5,625 nucleotides of DNA from an uncultured Allomuricauda sp. (GTDB lineage: Bacteria; Bacteroidota; Bacteroidia; Flavobacteriales; Flavobacteriaceae), in the NCBI GenBank assembly GCA_937911965.1, contig CALDPL010000474.1:1-5625 (forward strand), written 5' to 3'. The notes under the pieces were generated by a model that was not told where the DNA came from, ran no database searches, and saw nothing but the letters and a program-made list of their open reading frames with translations. The translations under genes and the position numbers were made by a program. Shown here one piece after another: positions 5,505-5,625 of the stretch (position 1 is its first letter; each line of letters opens with the position of its first letter).

Positions 5505-5625
5505 TGGATCATTAAAGGGATTGCGTCGGCGGCCTCCTCAGCTCAAGTCACGCGCCCCATGGGCACCGCTCGCCTGATGCCGCAAGGCGAATTACGTGCC
5601 GACGGGTAACAGATGCCAACTATTT
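5505..5625. other. Non-coding leader upstream of the PAS_2 gene
   Basis: About 120 GC-rich bases lie between the window edge and the ribosome-binding site. I see no convincing coding frame, hairpin terminator or spaced -35/-10 pair. A TAATGAT on the reverse strand (around 5509-5515) could pass for a -10 box but has no -35 partner at a proper distance. Confidence 0.4.

Noticed and set aside
1..5625. Horizontal gene transfer or a mobile island explaining the mosaic
   Set aside because: No integrase, transposase, target-site duplication, attachment repeat or tRNA is seen at either break, and housekeeping genes are cut in mid-domain.

Overview
The window is a mosaic of DNA from three sources. 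The central ~4.7 kb (about 318 to 5020) looks like a marine flavobacterium (Bacteroidota, possibly the Allomuricauda/Robiginitalea/Zobellia kind; inferred from protein style, not searched). Its proteins read as Flavobacteriia-like, its start codons lack Shine-Dalgarno sequences, its short spacers are AT-rich, and its codon use is uniform. The first ~318 bases are a GC-rich internal piece of an actinobacterial (mycobacteria-like) threonyl-tRNA synthetase gene. The last ~600 bases are GC-rich and carry the 5' end of a phytochrome-type PAS_2 protein with a strong Shine-Dalgarno, rich in acidic residues, from another lineage (perhaps Rhodothermota/Salinibacter-like; weakly supported).

Layout. 1-320 (-): thrS fragment, open at both ends. 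~316-822 (+): TetR-type regulator that has lost its N-terminus at the junction. 832-1521 (-): YhhN/TMEM86-family lysoplasmalogenase, overlapping by 7 bases the upstream CYTH triphosphatase-like gene at 1515-1988 (-). 2016-3116 (+): dinB (DNA polymerase IV), divergent from the CYTH gene across a 27-base AT-rich spacer with a small inverted repeat. 3163-3738 (+): a second, complete TetR/AcrR regulator. 3735-5492 (-): one open frame whose C-terminal ~428 residues are pyruvate kinase without its first ~50 residues and whose N-terminal ~155 residues are the PAS_2 protein. 5493-5625: ribosome-binding site and non-coding leader of the PAS_2 gene.

The central genes are ordinary chromosomal housekeeping and regulatory genes: membrane ether-lipid turnover, a polyphosphate-type hydrolase, translesion synthesis, a one-component regulator and glycolysis. 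Nothing links them into one pathway. Spacing is tight: one overlapping pair on the same strand, convergent stops sharing TTAA at 3735-3738, and a 9-base convergent gap at 823-831. No gap exceeds 300 bases.

The most notable feature is the pair of breaks near 318 and near 5020. Each cuts a conserved gene in a conserved stretch and joins it to a different phylum where both readings happen to agree for a few codons. I read this as a chimeric assembly or amplification artefact, and the in-frame PAS_2-pyruvate kinase fusion most likely as its by-product. I found no convincing new biological system, mobile element, RNA gene or CRISPR array.
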